Shown piece after piece: positions 26,265 to 35,274 of a stretch of 64,000 bases of DNA. The notes beneath the pieces are model-generated. The model searched no databases. It saw nothing but the letters and a program-made list of their open reading frames with translations, and had not been told where the DNA came from. This stretch comes from Thermogemmata fonticola. Its GTDB lineage: Bacteria > Planctomycetota > Planctomycetia > Gemmatales > Gemmataceae. Positions within the stretch are counted from its first letter, which is position 1, and the number at the start of each line of letters is the position of its first letter. Position numbers and translations under genes: made by a program. The stretch is taken from NCBI RefSeq assembly GCF_013694095.1, contig NZ_JACEFB010000017.1, positions 1 to 64,000 on the forward strand. Direction: 5' to 3'.

Positions 26265-28295
26265 ATGGCGTCCTCCCTGTGTTCGGTGTGCTCGCGACCG
26301 TTGCCGGCGGAGAGTTTGGCCGAGGGGGTCTGTCAGACCTGTCGAGCGAATACGGGGCCGACGGACCTTGAAAGTTTGGCCGCCGTTTCGTCTGCGGCGG
26401 CGGGGATGCAGACGCAAGCGGCGGTGGGTCTGGCACAGTCCGAGGAGGTGACGCGGACTTATCACGGTGCCGAGCCGCAGACGCGTGTGGCCCTAACGGA
26501 GCATCTCGAAGGGTATGATACGCCACTGCCCGAAATGTTGCGGCAACTGCCGCCTGCTCCACCGGGTTATGAGCTGATCAAGCGGCTAGGCAGCGGCGGC
26601 ATGGGGGATGTGTTCCTCGCCCGCGAGTATCCCACGGAGCGCCTGGTGGCAATGAAAATGCTACGCTCGCCGGGCAACGCCATCGCCGCGGAGCGGTTCA
26701 TCTCCGAAGTGCGGGCTTTGGCGCGGCTGAATCATCCCCACATCGTCAAGGTGCTAGCCACGGACTTCCTCCGGCAGCAGCCGTTCTTCACCATGGAATA
26801 TGTCAGTGGTGGAACTTTGGCGGACCGCCTGCGCCAGGGTCCCCTCGACCCGCGGGAAGCGGCGCGGTTGATCATGCTCGTGGCCCAGGCGGTCCATGCC
26901 GCGCACACGGCCCAGGTCTTGCATCGGGACATCAAACCGAGCAATATCCTCCTCGATGCTCAAGGGCAGCCGCACATTTCCGACTTCGGGCTAGCCAAGA
27001 TGCTCGATCGTGATGACGGCCTGGTGACCATGACTGGTCCGCTGGGCACGCCGAGCTACATGCCGCCGGAGCAATGCTCGCGCCGCTTTGGACCGATTGG
27101 GCCGCCCGCCGATGTGTACAGCTTAGGCGCGACGCTTTATCATCTGGTTACGGGCCAGCCTCCCTATCGCGGCAAGACAGCGGTGGAAATCCTCCAGCAG
27201 ATTGAAGAAGGAATACCCCTCCGTCCCAGGGCGTTGCGCCCGGATTTACCCCCCGCCTTGGAAGCGATCATTCTCAAGTGCTTGCAGAAGCGGCAGGAGG
27301 ACCGCTATCCGAGCGCGGAAGCTCTGGCCGAGGACCTGGAACGCTTCTTGCAGAACTCAGTGCCGTCGGCCCCGCTGCATACGCCGTGGCGCCGCCTGTG
27401 GCTGTGGACCCGCCGCCAGCGCTCCCGCCTGTTGGCCGGGACAACCGGGCTCCTCCTCTTAGCGGTGGCCGCCATCCTCGGTGCGGTGCTGCCGCGCACC
27501 GAAACCCCGACACCGGACGAACGCCTCGCCGCCCTGATGAATTCCCTCCGTCAGGGAGAGTCCGTGACGCTCATCGGCCCGACCGGCCTGCCTGCTTGGT
27601 CGAAGGTCCTTCATGGGAATGTCGCCCTATCCTCCGACGAAACCAGCGAACGCGCCTGCGTCTATAGCAGCCTGGGATATGGCCTGGTGCTGCTGTTGCC
27701 TGAAGTGCCCCTGGATCGGTACACCCTGGAGGCGGAAATCCGCCTGGTGAACCTGGTCACCGCCCGCCGCGATGGCCTGCAAATGGGCGGCCTGTTCTTC
27801 GGCTATCTCCCGAACGACTCGGCCATGCCCGGCTGTGTCTTCCATGCCGTCAAACATGTCAGCTTCCTCGACCACCATTACACCCCGGAAAATCCCCAGG
27901 CGTATCTCCACCCCGAACATGTCTATTTCGGCGACCTGATCCTTCTGGAGCGTCCGGGCGATTTTCCGATACTGGCCTTTCCGCGTTCGCCGCACCGGCA
28001 TCCCTTCACGCCGTCCATCGTTTGCCCAGCACCTTGGCGGAAAATCCAGATCAAGGTCCGTCCGGACTTGGTGGAGACTTACTGGCGGGATGAGCGGGGC
28101 CAGATGGTGCGCTTCGCCGCGGTGAAGGGACCGGCCCTGGACAAGCAAGCGGAAGTCGCCGCCGACTCCCTGCGCAAAAGTTTCCCCCAGCTCGACTATC
28201 CCACGCCGGATTGGCATCCGCGCCGCGGACTGGGCCTCTGGTGCCACCGAGCGGTGTACGCCGTCCGAAACCTGACCCTCACTCCCGGAAAGTAA
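26265..28295 (+). CDS. Receptor-type Ser/Thr protein kinase with a C-terminal extracytoplasmic domain
   Basis: The 676-residue product begins with a CxxC/CxxC zinc-ribbon-like pair (CSVCSRPLP, CQTCRAN). The kinase domain follows (about residues 100-365): P-loop GSGGMGDVF near 109, Lys in VAMKML, HRDIKPSNILL near 220, DFGLAKM near 240 and GTPSYMPPEQ, all catalytic residues being intact. One membrane helix (LLAGTTGLLLLAVAAILGAVL, about 389-409) precedes a 260-residue outer domain of unknown fold, probably beta-rich. The kinase faces the cytoplasm and the outer domain may sense or bind. ATG 26265 gives a clean ribbon at the N-terminus; ATG 26160 would add 35 residues. Confidence 0.9.
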   Translation: MASSLCSVCSRPLPAESLAEGVCQTCRANTGPTDLESLAAVSSAAAGMQTQAAVGLAQSEEVTRTYHGAEPQTRVALTEHLEGYDTPLPEMLRQLPPAPPGYELIKRLGSGGMGDVFLAREYPTERLVAMKMLRSPGNAIAAERFISEVRALARLNHPHIVKVLATDFLRQQPFFTMEYVSGGTLADRLRQGPLDPREAARLIMLVAQAVHAAHTAQVLHRDIKPSNILLDAQGQPHISDFGLAKMLDRDDGLVTMTGPLGTPSYMPPEQCSRRFGPIGPPADVYSLGATLYHLVTGQPPYRGKTAVEILQQIEEGIPLRPRALRPDLPPALEAIILKCLQKRQEDRYPSAEALAEDLERFLQNSVPSAPLHTPWRRLWLWTRRQRSRLLAGTTGLLLLAVAAILGAVLPRTETPTPDERLAALMNSLRQGESVTLIGPTGLPAWSKVLHGNVALSSDETSERACVYSSLGYGLVLLLPEVPLDRYTLEAEIRLVNLVTARRDGLQMGGLFFGYLPNDSAMPGCVFHAVKHVSFLDHHYTPENPQAYLHPEHVYFGDLILLERPGDFPILAFPRSPHRHPFTPSIVCPAPWRKIQIKVRPDLVETYWRDERGQMVRFAAVKGPALDKQAEVAADSLRKSFPQLDYPTPDWHPRRGLGLWCHRAVYAVRNLTLTPGK

Positions 28296-28886
28296 CCCCG
28301 AATGGGGTGCGACCCCCTTCGATGGGCTTGGCCTCTCTGGCGCCCTCCAGACCGGGCAACCCTTGCCTCACGGCCGCTACCCCAACGCGCCGGCGTCCCA
28401 AGACCTGTCTGTGTGATCAATATATATACAGTGATATATCTGCTATATATAAACTACATCTCTAGATAGCCAAAAAAATGCGAATTTTCTGCATTATTTT
28501 ATACTCTTCGTCATATAATAAAAATAGAAGTAAACATCGGCACCCGTACTGCCACTGAGATCAGGGGAAACCAACAAGAGAAATCATGGGGAAGAGAAAA
28601 AGTCAAGAGTTTCCCGACCGGAAAAAAATGTTTCCAAGAGGGCTTGACAGGCGGAGTTGCGGTAGATTGTTCTGGAAGTTTTCCAACGGTGGGAGGACAA
28701 ACCGCTGGGCTTCCGGCCCGGAAGTTCCCCAAGGATATTCGTCCCATTGGTCACGCAAAAATTATTGACATGGGGTTTCGAGTCGTTACCTACTGAGAAT
28801 AGAGAGAAGAACACAGAGTGTTCGACTCAAGGGAAAGAGGTAGAGTTGCGTGGACTCTACCATCATTTAGATGAAAGGAGGTTTTT
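28296..28886. other. Intergenic AT-rich island
   Basis: From about 28405 to 28545 the sequence is strongly AT-rich, with TATATATA runs, unlike the rest of the window. No convincing gene is present, as reading frames here are short and lack protein-like composition. The right end supplies AAAGGAGG (28874-28881), an unusually perfect ribosome-binding site for the gene at 28887. Confidence 0.6.
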
Positions 28887-29534
28887 ATGGAGATTTGTTT
28901 TCCAGTCACCGAAGGGTGTTGTCCGCCCAACTACACGATTTGGGGGACGTACGACGCGAACAATCCCGCGGCCAATGGCAATGCGGTGATGACCAACGTG
29001 AACAACAGCAACGATGTCGTGGTGGCGGGGAACTTTCAGTTCCGCAGCGACGGCATCTGGATGGCGCAGTTTGCGGGGTTGACTGTCGGGGCGGTGTACA
29101 ACGTCAATGCGAGCTACGAGGTCAACACCCAGCCGGTGTATGCGCCCCAGGTGGAGAATGTGGAGGTGCAGGCTGACGCGCCGGTGGTGGCTCCGCCGCC
29201 TCCCCCACCCCCTCCGCCGCCGCCGGATGGCAATCATCGCATGTCCGTCGAAGCGGCGTGTCCCACCGGCTCGGCTGCACCGGTTCCCGGCAGTGTCTGC
29301 TACTACGGCACTTGCTCGGCCCATCTGCCCATCCGGCAGTTGCAGATCGTCACGTGGAACGAGCAGACGGGGGAAAGCTATAGCTGCGTGTCCGGCCTGG
29401 TTTGCGCGGGGAAGTGGGCGGCCCTCATTCCCCTACCCGCCGATAAGGGAAAGAGGGTTTACCTGTGCGACCTGCTCTTTTTGGGAGACCAGGGCCAGGT
29501 GCTCCAGCAGACCCGCATGCGGCTGGTTCGCTAG
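28887..29534 (+). CDS. Hypothetical two-domain protein with a polyproline hinge
   Basis: The 215-residue product has no signal peptide. An Asn/Val-rich N-terminal half (about residues 1-100; TIWGTYDANNPAANGNAV, MTNVNNSNDVVVAGNFQF) is joined by an eleven-proline run to a C-terminal half with six cysteines (AACPTGS, VCYYGTCSAH, YSCVSGLVCAG, LCDLLFLG). It looks like two beta domains, and the Cys pattern might bind a metal or form disulfides. No family is recognised. Translation should be strong: AAAGGAGG is 5 bases before the ATG. Confidence 0.65.
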   Translation: MEICFPVTEGCCPPNYTIWGTYDANNPAANGNAVMTNVNNSNDVVVAGNFQFRSDGIWMAQFAGLTVGAVYNVNASYEVNTQPVYAPQVENVEVQADAPVVAPPPPPPPPPPPDGNHRMSVEAACPTGSAAPVPGSVCYYGTCSAHLPIRQLQIVTWNEQTGESYSCVSGLVCAGKWAALIPLPADKGKRVYLCDLLFLGDQGQVLQQTRMRLVR

Positions 29535-29788
29535 CGGCAGGACGGCAGAACAGGCGCCCCTGAGCGGCCCGCCTCGGGCTTCACCAATTGCTCGCGCAGC
29601 CTCCCCTGCCTACGGACCTTCCCCTTTCTGAATCTTTTGTCCATAATGGACACAGTTTCAGAAAGCGCGGGGCACGGCATAGGCGGAAGAGGGCCGACTT
29701 TCCCGTCCCGGCTGGAAGGATTGCCGGAGGGGGAAACCAGCCCAACCTGTGCGGTTCCCGAAGAACAGGTCCGAGAGGAGGGGGAACG

Positions 29789-30511
29789 ATGAGCGAGCGA
29801 TTCACCACGGCGCTGGGCGGCGAGGCGGCGGGGGAATGGGGCAGCGGGATTTGCCGGAGTGCCTCCCTGGCGAATCTCGCCAAGGCGCTGGCCCAGGCCC
29901 AAGCGGAGCTGAAAAACCCGCCGAAGGATCGGGTCAACCCGCACTTCAAGTCGAAGTATGCCGATTTGGCAACGGTGCGGGACTGGGTGCTGCCGGTGCT
30001 CAATCGCCACGGGTTGAGCGTGGTGCAGTTGCCGTGCGAGGGGTCGGGTCGGCCGGCCTTGTTCACGCTGCTGTTGCATGAGTCCGGGGAGTATTTGGGC
30101 GCATGCTTGCCGTTGCGGCTGGTCAAGGATGATCCCCAGGGCATGGGTTCGGCCCTGACGTATGCCCGGCGGTATGCCCTGCAAGCTCTGGCAGGCGTGG
30201 CGGGGGAAGAGGATGACGACGGCAACAGCGCCAGCGGCACGGTTCAGCGCAGCCGTCGCGGTGCGGACCGGCGGGAGGAAAGCCGGCGGCGCATGCTGGA
30301 CTATTTCCAGCAGACCCACGGGGTGACGGCGGAGCAGGTGTGCCAGGCGGTGGGGGTCCAGCGCCCGGAAGAGATCGAGGAGACGCACCTGCGGCGCCTG
30401 CGGGACATCGCTGTGGCCCTGAAGAGCGGCCAGCCGGCCCGTGCTTTTTTCCCGTCCAGTCCCTCGACAACCGTTCCTCCAACCACGGCCAGTTTGCCCT
30501 CCGCCGCCTGA
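29789..30511 (+). CDS. ERF-family single-strand annealing protein
   Basis: The 240-residue product matches the ERF recombinase family. The core is SLANLAKALAQAQAELKNPP, NPHFKSKYADLATVRDWVLP, HGLSVVQLP, LLHESGEYLGACLPL, and DDPQGMGSALTYARRYALQA followed by GVAGEEDDDGN (about residues 28-150). The C-terminal 90 residues are variable and basic. ERF proteins anneal complementary single strands during recombination and are usually phage-borne. Here no integrase, exonuclease or capsid gene is near, so it is an isolated remnant or a domesticated gene. GAGGAGGGGGAA directly precedes the ATG at 29789. The frame is open upstream to 29588 but lacks coding character there. Confidence 0.87.
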   Translation: MSERFTTALGGEAAGEWGSGICRSASLANLAKALAQAQAELKNPPKDRVNPHFKSKYADLATVRDWVLPVLNRHGLSVVQLPCEGSGRPALFTLLLHESGEYLGACLPLRLVKDDPQGMGSALTYARRYALQALAGVAGEEDDDGNSASGTVQRSRRGADRREESRRRMLDYFQQTHGVTAEQVCQAVGVQRPEEIEETHLRRLRDIAVALKSGQPARAFFPSSPSTTVPPTTASLPSAA

Positions 30512-30688
30512 AGAGGTCCCGCTCCAGCTCCGAAACGGAAGCCTCGGTTGGCTCCCCCCCCGAAGCGCCGTCCGCGGATAGACCATCCGCTTCCGCCTTG
30601 TCCCCTTCCCCAGACGGCCGCTCCTCTGACTTCCTCCCGCGGCGTTGATAGGATAACCCGGCGGTTTCGCGGAACAGTGTCCTGAGGT

Positions 30689-31495
30689 GTGGCTGTGAGT
30701 GCGACAGGTTCGTTACCTTCGGAGCCGGAACGGCTGGATGTCATCGCGGTGGCACCCCATCCTGATGACGTGGAGATTCTCTGCGGCGGCACCCTGGCCA
30801 AGCTGGTGCTCTTGGGGTACCAGGTCGGCATCTTCGACCTGACGAACGGGGAACCGACCCCGCGCGGCAGCGTGGAGAAGCGGCTGGCGGAAGCGGAACA
30901 AGCCCGCCGCATCCTCGGCGTCCAGGTGCGCAAAAACATCGACCTGCCCAATCGTGTTCTCATGGATTGCCCGGAGAATCGCTTTCGGCTGGCCACCGAG
31001 TTCCGGCGGTACCGCCCCGGCATCATCCTCGTGGCTTATGGCCGCACGCCAGCCGCTTCCCCCGACCATTACCAGGGCCAGCTTATCGCCGAGGCGGCCC
31101 GCTTCTACTCCCAACTCACCCGCTGGGATGACCGCTTCGGCCACACCGCCCCGTACCGCATTCCCCATCTCGTGTACGTTCCGTTTCCGTTCGATGCGGA
31201 GAATCGCCACTGGCATAGCCAGTTTGTCATCGACATCACCGACACCATCGAGCAGAAACTGGCGGCGATCCGGGTTTACGAGTCGCAGTTTGACGCTAGC
31301 CGCTTCCAGCGGGTGGAGCACATGATCCGCTCGGTCAACGGCTATCATGGCGCCCGTTGCGGTTTCCACTACGGGGAGTTGTTCGCCCTGCCGGCGCCGG
31401 TTGGGGCCACGGACCTGGTCCAATTGGTTCACGGCAGCAAAGGCTCGCTTGCACCGGTGCAACTGCCGGGCAAGGATCATCTCCCCACCGGCTGA
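30689..31495 (+). CDS. PIG-L/LmbE-family N-acetyl-sugar deacetylase (BshB1-like)
   Basis: The 268-residue product has the zinc-binding PHPDD motif (about residue 21), DLTNGEPTPRGSVEKRLAEA (about 50), ARRILGV (about 72) and PDHYQGQLIAEAA (about 129), the pattern of PIG-L deacetylases. The closest style is BshB1, which removes acetyl from GlcNAc-malate in bacillithiol synthesis. No other bsh gene is nearby, so the substrate is inferred. The start is uncertain: GTG at 30689 or GTG at 30695, with no strong ribosome-binding site. Confidence 0.82.
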   Translation: MAVSATGSLPSEPERLDVIAVAPHPDDVEILCGGTLAKLVLLGYQVGIFDLTNGEPTPRGSVEKRLAEAEQARRILGVQVRKNIDLPNRVLMDCPENRFRLATEFRRYRPGIILVAYGRTPAASPDHYQGQLIAEAARFYSQLTRWDDRFGHTAPYRIPHLVYVPFPFDAENRHWHSQFVIDITDTIEQKLAAIRVYESQFDASRFQRVEHMIRSVNGYHGARCGFHYGELFALPAPVGATDLVQLVHGSKGSLAPVQLPGKDHLPTG

Positions 31496-31901
31496 GGCAT
31501 CGCTTCCCCTGGGTTCCAGTCGGGGGCGGGTCAAAGGCCGTGGCGGCGGTCGGCGTGCGGTGGTTAGGCTTCGAGCTTTTCTCGGCGAAAAAGCCCATCC
31601 GCTGGGAAGCGGTCGGCTGCTGCTGCGGTGGGTGGGAGGAAGGAGCGCCCCTGCCTTACGAGTCCCGGCGGTGGGACATCCCGTCGGCTGCCACGGTTGG
31701 AAAATCCGGTTTCTACGGGTGGAAAATCCAGTTCCCACAGTTGGAAAATCCGGTTGCCAGTGGGCGGAAAATCGGAACCTTCGGGAGGGAAAATCGTAAC
31801 GCCGGGGCAAATTCCCTCATGGCAGGGGGGCGAGACTGAAGGTATGATGGAAGAAAGAAGGCCGAATCGGCTGTCCGTCGCAACCCCAGGTGGAGACAGG
31901 T
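31496..31901. repeat. Intergenic region with five phased GGAAAATC octamers
   Basis: Exact GGAAAATC starts at 31699, 31721, 31743, 31766 and 31788, so the spacings are 22, 22, 23 and 22 bases. Flanking bases are partly shared (TTGGAAAATCCGGTT in the first and third). The last copy ends 106 bases before the next ATG. Two helical turns of spacing place all sites on one face of the DNA. No gene is seen in the interval. Confidence 0.85.
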
Positions 31902-33056
31902 ATGCGCTGCCGACACTACTGTGCTATCGCTCTGTTTGTGCTGGGCATGCTCGCCATCCTGCCCGTTCGTCCCTCGGCCCATCTCCTGGCCCAGAAAGGG
32001 GAGCCGCCGGTCGAGGAAACCTTCTCCACGGCGGATGGCGTCATTCTCCGTGGCCTGTTTTACAAGGCGGCGCAAAACTCCTCCTCGGCCCCTGTCGTCA
32101 TCCTGCTCTATCCGCCGGGTCAACGCGGGGCGGAGACCGATATGACTAAGGGGGACTGGGAAGGATTAGCGCGGCGACTCACCCAGGAGGGGTACAACGT
32201 CTTCCGCTTCGACTGGCGCGGACACGGCAAGCGGGGGCATGAAATCAAGGATAAGGATGTGTTCTGGACCAATCCCTACACCGGGCCGTGGAATGTCAAG
32301 TACGTGACCGGCTTTGGGAAAAAGCCGCTCAAAAATGACATCTACTTCAAGGACATTCGCGATCCGCTACGCTACATGCCGGTCTATCTGCTGGACCTGG
32401 CGGCGGTGCGTGCCCATCTCGATGCGAAGAACGACCTGCGGGATTGCAACACCAGTTCCCTCTATCTCATCGGCGCGGGCACGGCGGCGACCCTGGGCAT
32501 GGCCTGGATCGTGACGGAATGGTACCGCCCAGCGATTGCTCCGGGTGTGGCGGAGATTCTTCCCGCGGCACGCTATGAGTTTGTGCCCCAGCGGATTGCC
32601 GGGGGGGTCAAGGTGCCGGCGGGGGAGGACATTAGCGCGGCCGTCTGGCTCAGCCCGATTCGGCCCAGTGTGGTCAGCGAAACCTTGGCCAAAAGCTGGA
32701 TTAGCGCTTATGCGCCCAAATTGCGCGACAACAATCCCATGCTCTTCCTCTATGGGGATGGCGATGCCATAGCCCAGCGGGATGCCCGCTTCTTCTTCCA
32801 CGAAGTTCTCGTCGGTGCTGGCAACCGCCAACTCGGCCTCAACCCTCTCAATCCAAAATACCTCTTCTCCATCAAGGGGGCGAAGAGTCTCTCCGGCGTC
32901 GGCCTGTTGGGCAATAACGCCACGCTCAAAACCGAGGACACCATCTTGCAGTTCATGTCCGCTATTCAGAAGGAGCGGGCCAAGGTGGCGGCGCGCAATC
33001 GCGGCTACAGTGCCCCGCTCTTCATCGATCTGAGGTACTTTGGCTTCACGCCGTGA
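31902..33056 (+). CDS. Exported alpha/beta-hydrolase-like protein lacking the nucleophile
   Basis: The 384-residue product has a signal peptide (CAIALFVLGMLAILPV, to about residue 30) and an alpha/beta-hydrolase layout: VVILLYPPGQRG (oxyanion region, about 65), YNVFRFDWRGHG (about 100) and a strand-turn-helix at LYLIGAGTAATLGMAW (about 195). In active enzymes this turn is GxSxG; here it is GAGTA, so the catalytic Ser is missing. A late Asp region LFLYGDGDAI is kept. It is probably a binding or structural derivative. GTGGAGACAGG precedes the ATG at 31902. Confidence 0.72.
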   Translation: MRCRHYCAIALFVLGMLAILPVRPSAHLLAQKGEPPVEETFSTADGVILRGLFYKAAQNSSSAPVVILLYPPGQRGAETDMTKGDWEGLARRLTQEGYNVFRFDWRGHGKRGHEIKDKDVFWTNPYTGPWNVKYVTGFGKKPLKNDIYFKDIRDPLRYMPVYLLDLAAVRAHLDAKNDLRDCNTSSLYLIGAGTAATLGMAWIVTEWYRPAIAPGVAEILPAARYEFVPQRIAGGVKVPAGEDISAAVWLSPIRPSVVSETLAKSWISAYAPKLRDNNPMLFLYGDGDAIAQRDARFFFHEVLVGAGNRQLGLNPLNPKYLFSIKGAKSLSGVGLLGNNATLKTEDTILQFMSAIQKERAKVAARNRGYSAPLFIDLRYFGFTP

Positions 33057-33124
33057 TGGCGAATCCCCCGTCTTGGGACGTAAAAGCCTAAAGCGATGAC
33101 GCTAGGCGAACGCGGAGCGCGCTT

Positions 33125-33163
33125 GGCGGCTTAGCTTTTGCGAGAGGCGGCTTAGCTTTTGCG
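33125..33163 (-). repeat. 18-base duplication across the hisI stop
   Basis: GGCGGCTTAGCTTTTGCG occurs at 33125-33142 and 33146-33163. The second copy contains the end of hisI (stop 33152-33154 on the - strand), and the first is the noncoding copy beyond it. The period is 21 bases. Confidence 0.88.
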
Positions 33164-33526
33164 GTAGATGGTGGCAGGGTCCACGACGCGCTCAGCGGCG
33201 AGTTGGAGCTGGTCCCCTTCCACGCGGCGAAAGAAGCAGCTTTTGTACCCTTCGTGGCAAGCCGCCCCGCCCACTTGCCGCACTTTGAGCAGGACGGTGT
33301 CGGCGTCGCAATCCACGCGCACTTCCACCACGTGCTGCACGTGGCCGCTTTCCTCCCCTTTACGCCACAGGCGGCCCCGGCTACGGCTGTAATAGACCGC
33401 CCGGCCCGTCCGCAGCGTCTCCTCCCACGCCTCGCGATTCATCCACGCCAGCATCAGCACTTCGCCGGTCTCGGCATCCTGAGCGATCGCGGGGACGATC
33501 CCGCCGCTTTTGTCAAAGTTGATCAT
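33152..33526 (-). CDS. hisI: Phosphoribosyl-AMP cyclohydrolase
   Basis: The 124-residue enzyme opens the adenine ring of phosphoribosyl-AMP in histidine synthesis. It has the family hallmarks: [14 protein letters not shown] (about residue 25), [20 protein letters not shown] (about 45), the magnesium-binding VDCDADT (about 72) and the zinc-binding [15 protein letters not shown] (about 86). It is the stand-alone HisI form with no fused HisE. No other his gene is adjacent. Confidence 0.94.
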   Translation of the reverse strand: MINFDKSGGIVPAIAQDAETGEVLMLAWMNREAWEETLRTGRAVYYSRSRGRLWRKGEESGHVQHVVEVRVDCDADTVLLKVRQVGGAACHEGYKSCFFRRVEGDQLQLAAERVVDPATIYRKS

Positions 33527-33888
33527 GCCGTGTCCCCAAATCGGCCGTGTCCCTCTCGTCTGGGGGGAATTTTACTCGCCCAGCCGCTTCCCAGCGTGGG
33601 CATACCCTCCGCTTCCTCCGCTCGGCTCCCCAGTCAGGCGATGGCGGCCTTCGCGATAACACCACCTAAAGCAGCTCCGCGGGGAGTTGTTGTTATAATA
33701 CGGTATAACACCTCTGGCCGCATCGGGCTTCGGCAGCGTGAGAGCACCCCGCCCGCTCGGATCACCCGCATGTCGGAGTCATCCGCCCTTCGGATGGAAC
33801 GGCGTGCCAAGAAATGAACCGCTCGCGGAAGCCGAGGATTGCCCCTAGAATCGTGGGGCGTTCACGTTTCGAGCGCCAGGGGGCGATC
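33527..33888. promoter_or_regulatory. Intergenic region with the inverted repeat GTTATA-6-TATAAC
   Basis: GTTATA (33692-33697) and TATAAC (33704-33709) form an inverted repeat that contains TATAAT on one strand and TATTAT on the other, so it may hold -10 elements in both directions or an operator. It is about 165 bases upstream of hisI. No gene is seen in the interval. Confidence 0.35.
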
Positions 33889-34422
33889 TCACCGTGACCC
33901 CGCGATCGCAGCTTTCACCTCCGGGCGGGACAGGACCACAAGGCCCCAAATCCCCGCGGGCATCCCGATCCAGCAACAACACCCGCTGATGCACGGAATG
34001 ATCGCCAGGATCGAAGCCGTCACGGGTAGCGCCAGGCCGGAGAGGTTCCACATCTGAATCCCGCCGATGAGGATTAACAGGCATAAAAGGATGCTGACAA
34101 TGGTGAAGGGAAAGGTCAGGGGGTGTTCGACGGAGTTTTTGAGTTCGGTCCAGAGTTCGATCAACTCCTCTTTCTCGTCCTGGGTCAGGTTGGGGTCTTG
34201 CTGGACGTTAGCGATGGCGTCATTGAAGGCTTTGGGCAGCAATGGCAGGGCGATGAGGAACAGGATCTCCGTCAGCAGGGTCAGGATGCCGGTGAGGATG
34301 AGCAGGAAAGCGGGGACACGCACCGCGGCTTTCGCGGCCAGATAACTCTGGTGGTAGTTATTGGGAAGGGGAGGCGGACCGTAGGGATACGAGCGGTAAT
34401 CATCGGGGGGGTAGCTGCTCAT
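33889..34422 (-). CDS. Four-helix membrane protein of unknown function
   Basis: The 177-residue product has a Pro/Tyr-rich cytoplasmic N-terminus (MSSYPPDDYRSYPYGPPPLP) followed by hydrophobic segments at about 37-60 (VPAFLLILTGILTLLTEILF), 103-122 (FTIVSILLCLLILIGG), 126-145 and 148-165 (the last with ISGCCCWIG). An acidic loop (QQDPNLTQDEKEELIELW) lies between the first two. AGGAGGAG is 8 bases before the ATG. No family is named with confidence. Confidence 0.7.
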   Translation of the reverse strand: MSSYPPDDYRSYPYGPPPLPNNYHQSYLAAKAAVRVPAFLLILTGILTLLTEILFLIALPLLPKAFNDAIANVQQDPNLTQDEKEELIELWTELKNSVEHPLTFPFTIVSILLCLLILIGGIQMWNLSGLALPVTASILAIIPCISGCCCWIGMPAGIWGLVVLSRPEVKAAIAGSR

Positions 34423-34567
34423 GTCTCGTCTCCTCCTGATTCCGGCTGGGGTGTCTTCGTCTCCTTGGTTCTGTCTGGGGTGTCTTGTTTCCTGATCTCG
34501 TAGGGCAACTTCGCTCTGGCAACCTCGACGGGGAGGAACCGTACCTTTCCGGCAGTGCGTGCGGCTT

Positions 34568-35080
34568 TTAGCATTGGATGAGGCTGAAGCAGTCGTAGCC
34601 GGCGAGACGTTCGCGTCCCTGGAGATGGGTCAATTCAAGCAGGAAGGCACAGCCGGCGACCTTTCCACCCGCCTGTTCGACGAGTTTGCAGGCTGCGGCC
34701 ATAGTCCCACCGGTAGCTAGGACATCATCGACGAGCAGCACCTGGGCGTGCGGGGCGATGGCATCGATGTGGACTTGCAGCTCGGCTGAGCCGTACTCCA
34801 GGTCGTACTTGTAGCTGTGGGTTTGGAAGGGGAGCTTGCCCGGTTTGCGCAAGGGGATGAGGGGCTTGCGCAGCTCCAGGGCCATCGGGGCCGCGAAGAG
34901 GAAGCCGCGGGCTTCCGCCGCCGCAATGGCATCGACAGGCCGGGTCGCGTAATGGGCGGCCAACTTGGCCACGGCGTAGGCATACGCCGACGGGTCGGCC
35001 AACAGCGGCGTGATGTCCTTGAACAAAATCCCCGGTTTGGGAAAATCCGGTACGTCGCGGATGTAGCTGCGCAAATCCAT
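34568..35080 (-). CDS. apt: Adenine phosphoribosyltransferase
   Basis: The 170-residue enzyme salvages adenine to AMP using PRPP. Visible features are the N-terminal IRDVPDFPKPGILFKDITPL (residues 7-26), AAEARGFLFAAPMA (about 55), the basic loop LRKPLIPLRKPGKLP and the PRPP-binding VLLVDDVLATGGTMAAA (about 119). Length and motifs are normal. GGGGAGGG lies 9 bases before the ATG. Confidence 0.95.
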   Translation of the reverse strand: MDLRSYIRDVPDFPKPGILFKDITPLLADPSAYAYAVAKLAAHYATRPVDAIAAAEARGFLFAAPMALELRKPLIPLRKPGKLPFQTHSYKYDLEYGSAELQVHIDAIAPHAQVLLVDDVLATGGTMAAACKLVEQAGGKVAGCAFLLELTHLQGRERLAGYDCFSLIQC

Positions 35081-35274
35081 CGGACGGCCCTCCCCACAGA
35101 TGGAATTTCCCTTAGCCTAGCAAAAAGCCGACAGCCTGGGATGTTGTTTTTTCCCAGATAATCTATCGGGTGGGGCACTGCTCTGCCGTGATTCGGAATG
35201 CCTGGCTGTGATTAGGAATCCGTGATGCGAACGGCCGGGATCAGAGTATCTTCCTGGAGGACCGTGGCAAGACG

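Noticed and set aside
28584-28814. 76-codon leftward frame in the AT-rich gap
   Set aside because: No family likeness, weak start, and the gap composition makes such frames likely by chance.
31699-31795. CRISPR-like or plasmid iteron origin
   Set aside because: The octamers are too short for CRISPR repeats, and no replication initiator gene is near. A regulatory array is a simpler reading.
33203-33817. 204-codon rightward frame over hisI
   Set aside because: It is antisense to hisI for most of its length, and its composition is that of a shadow frame.
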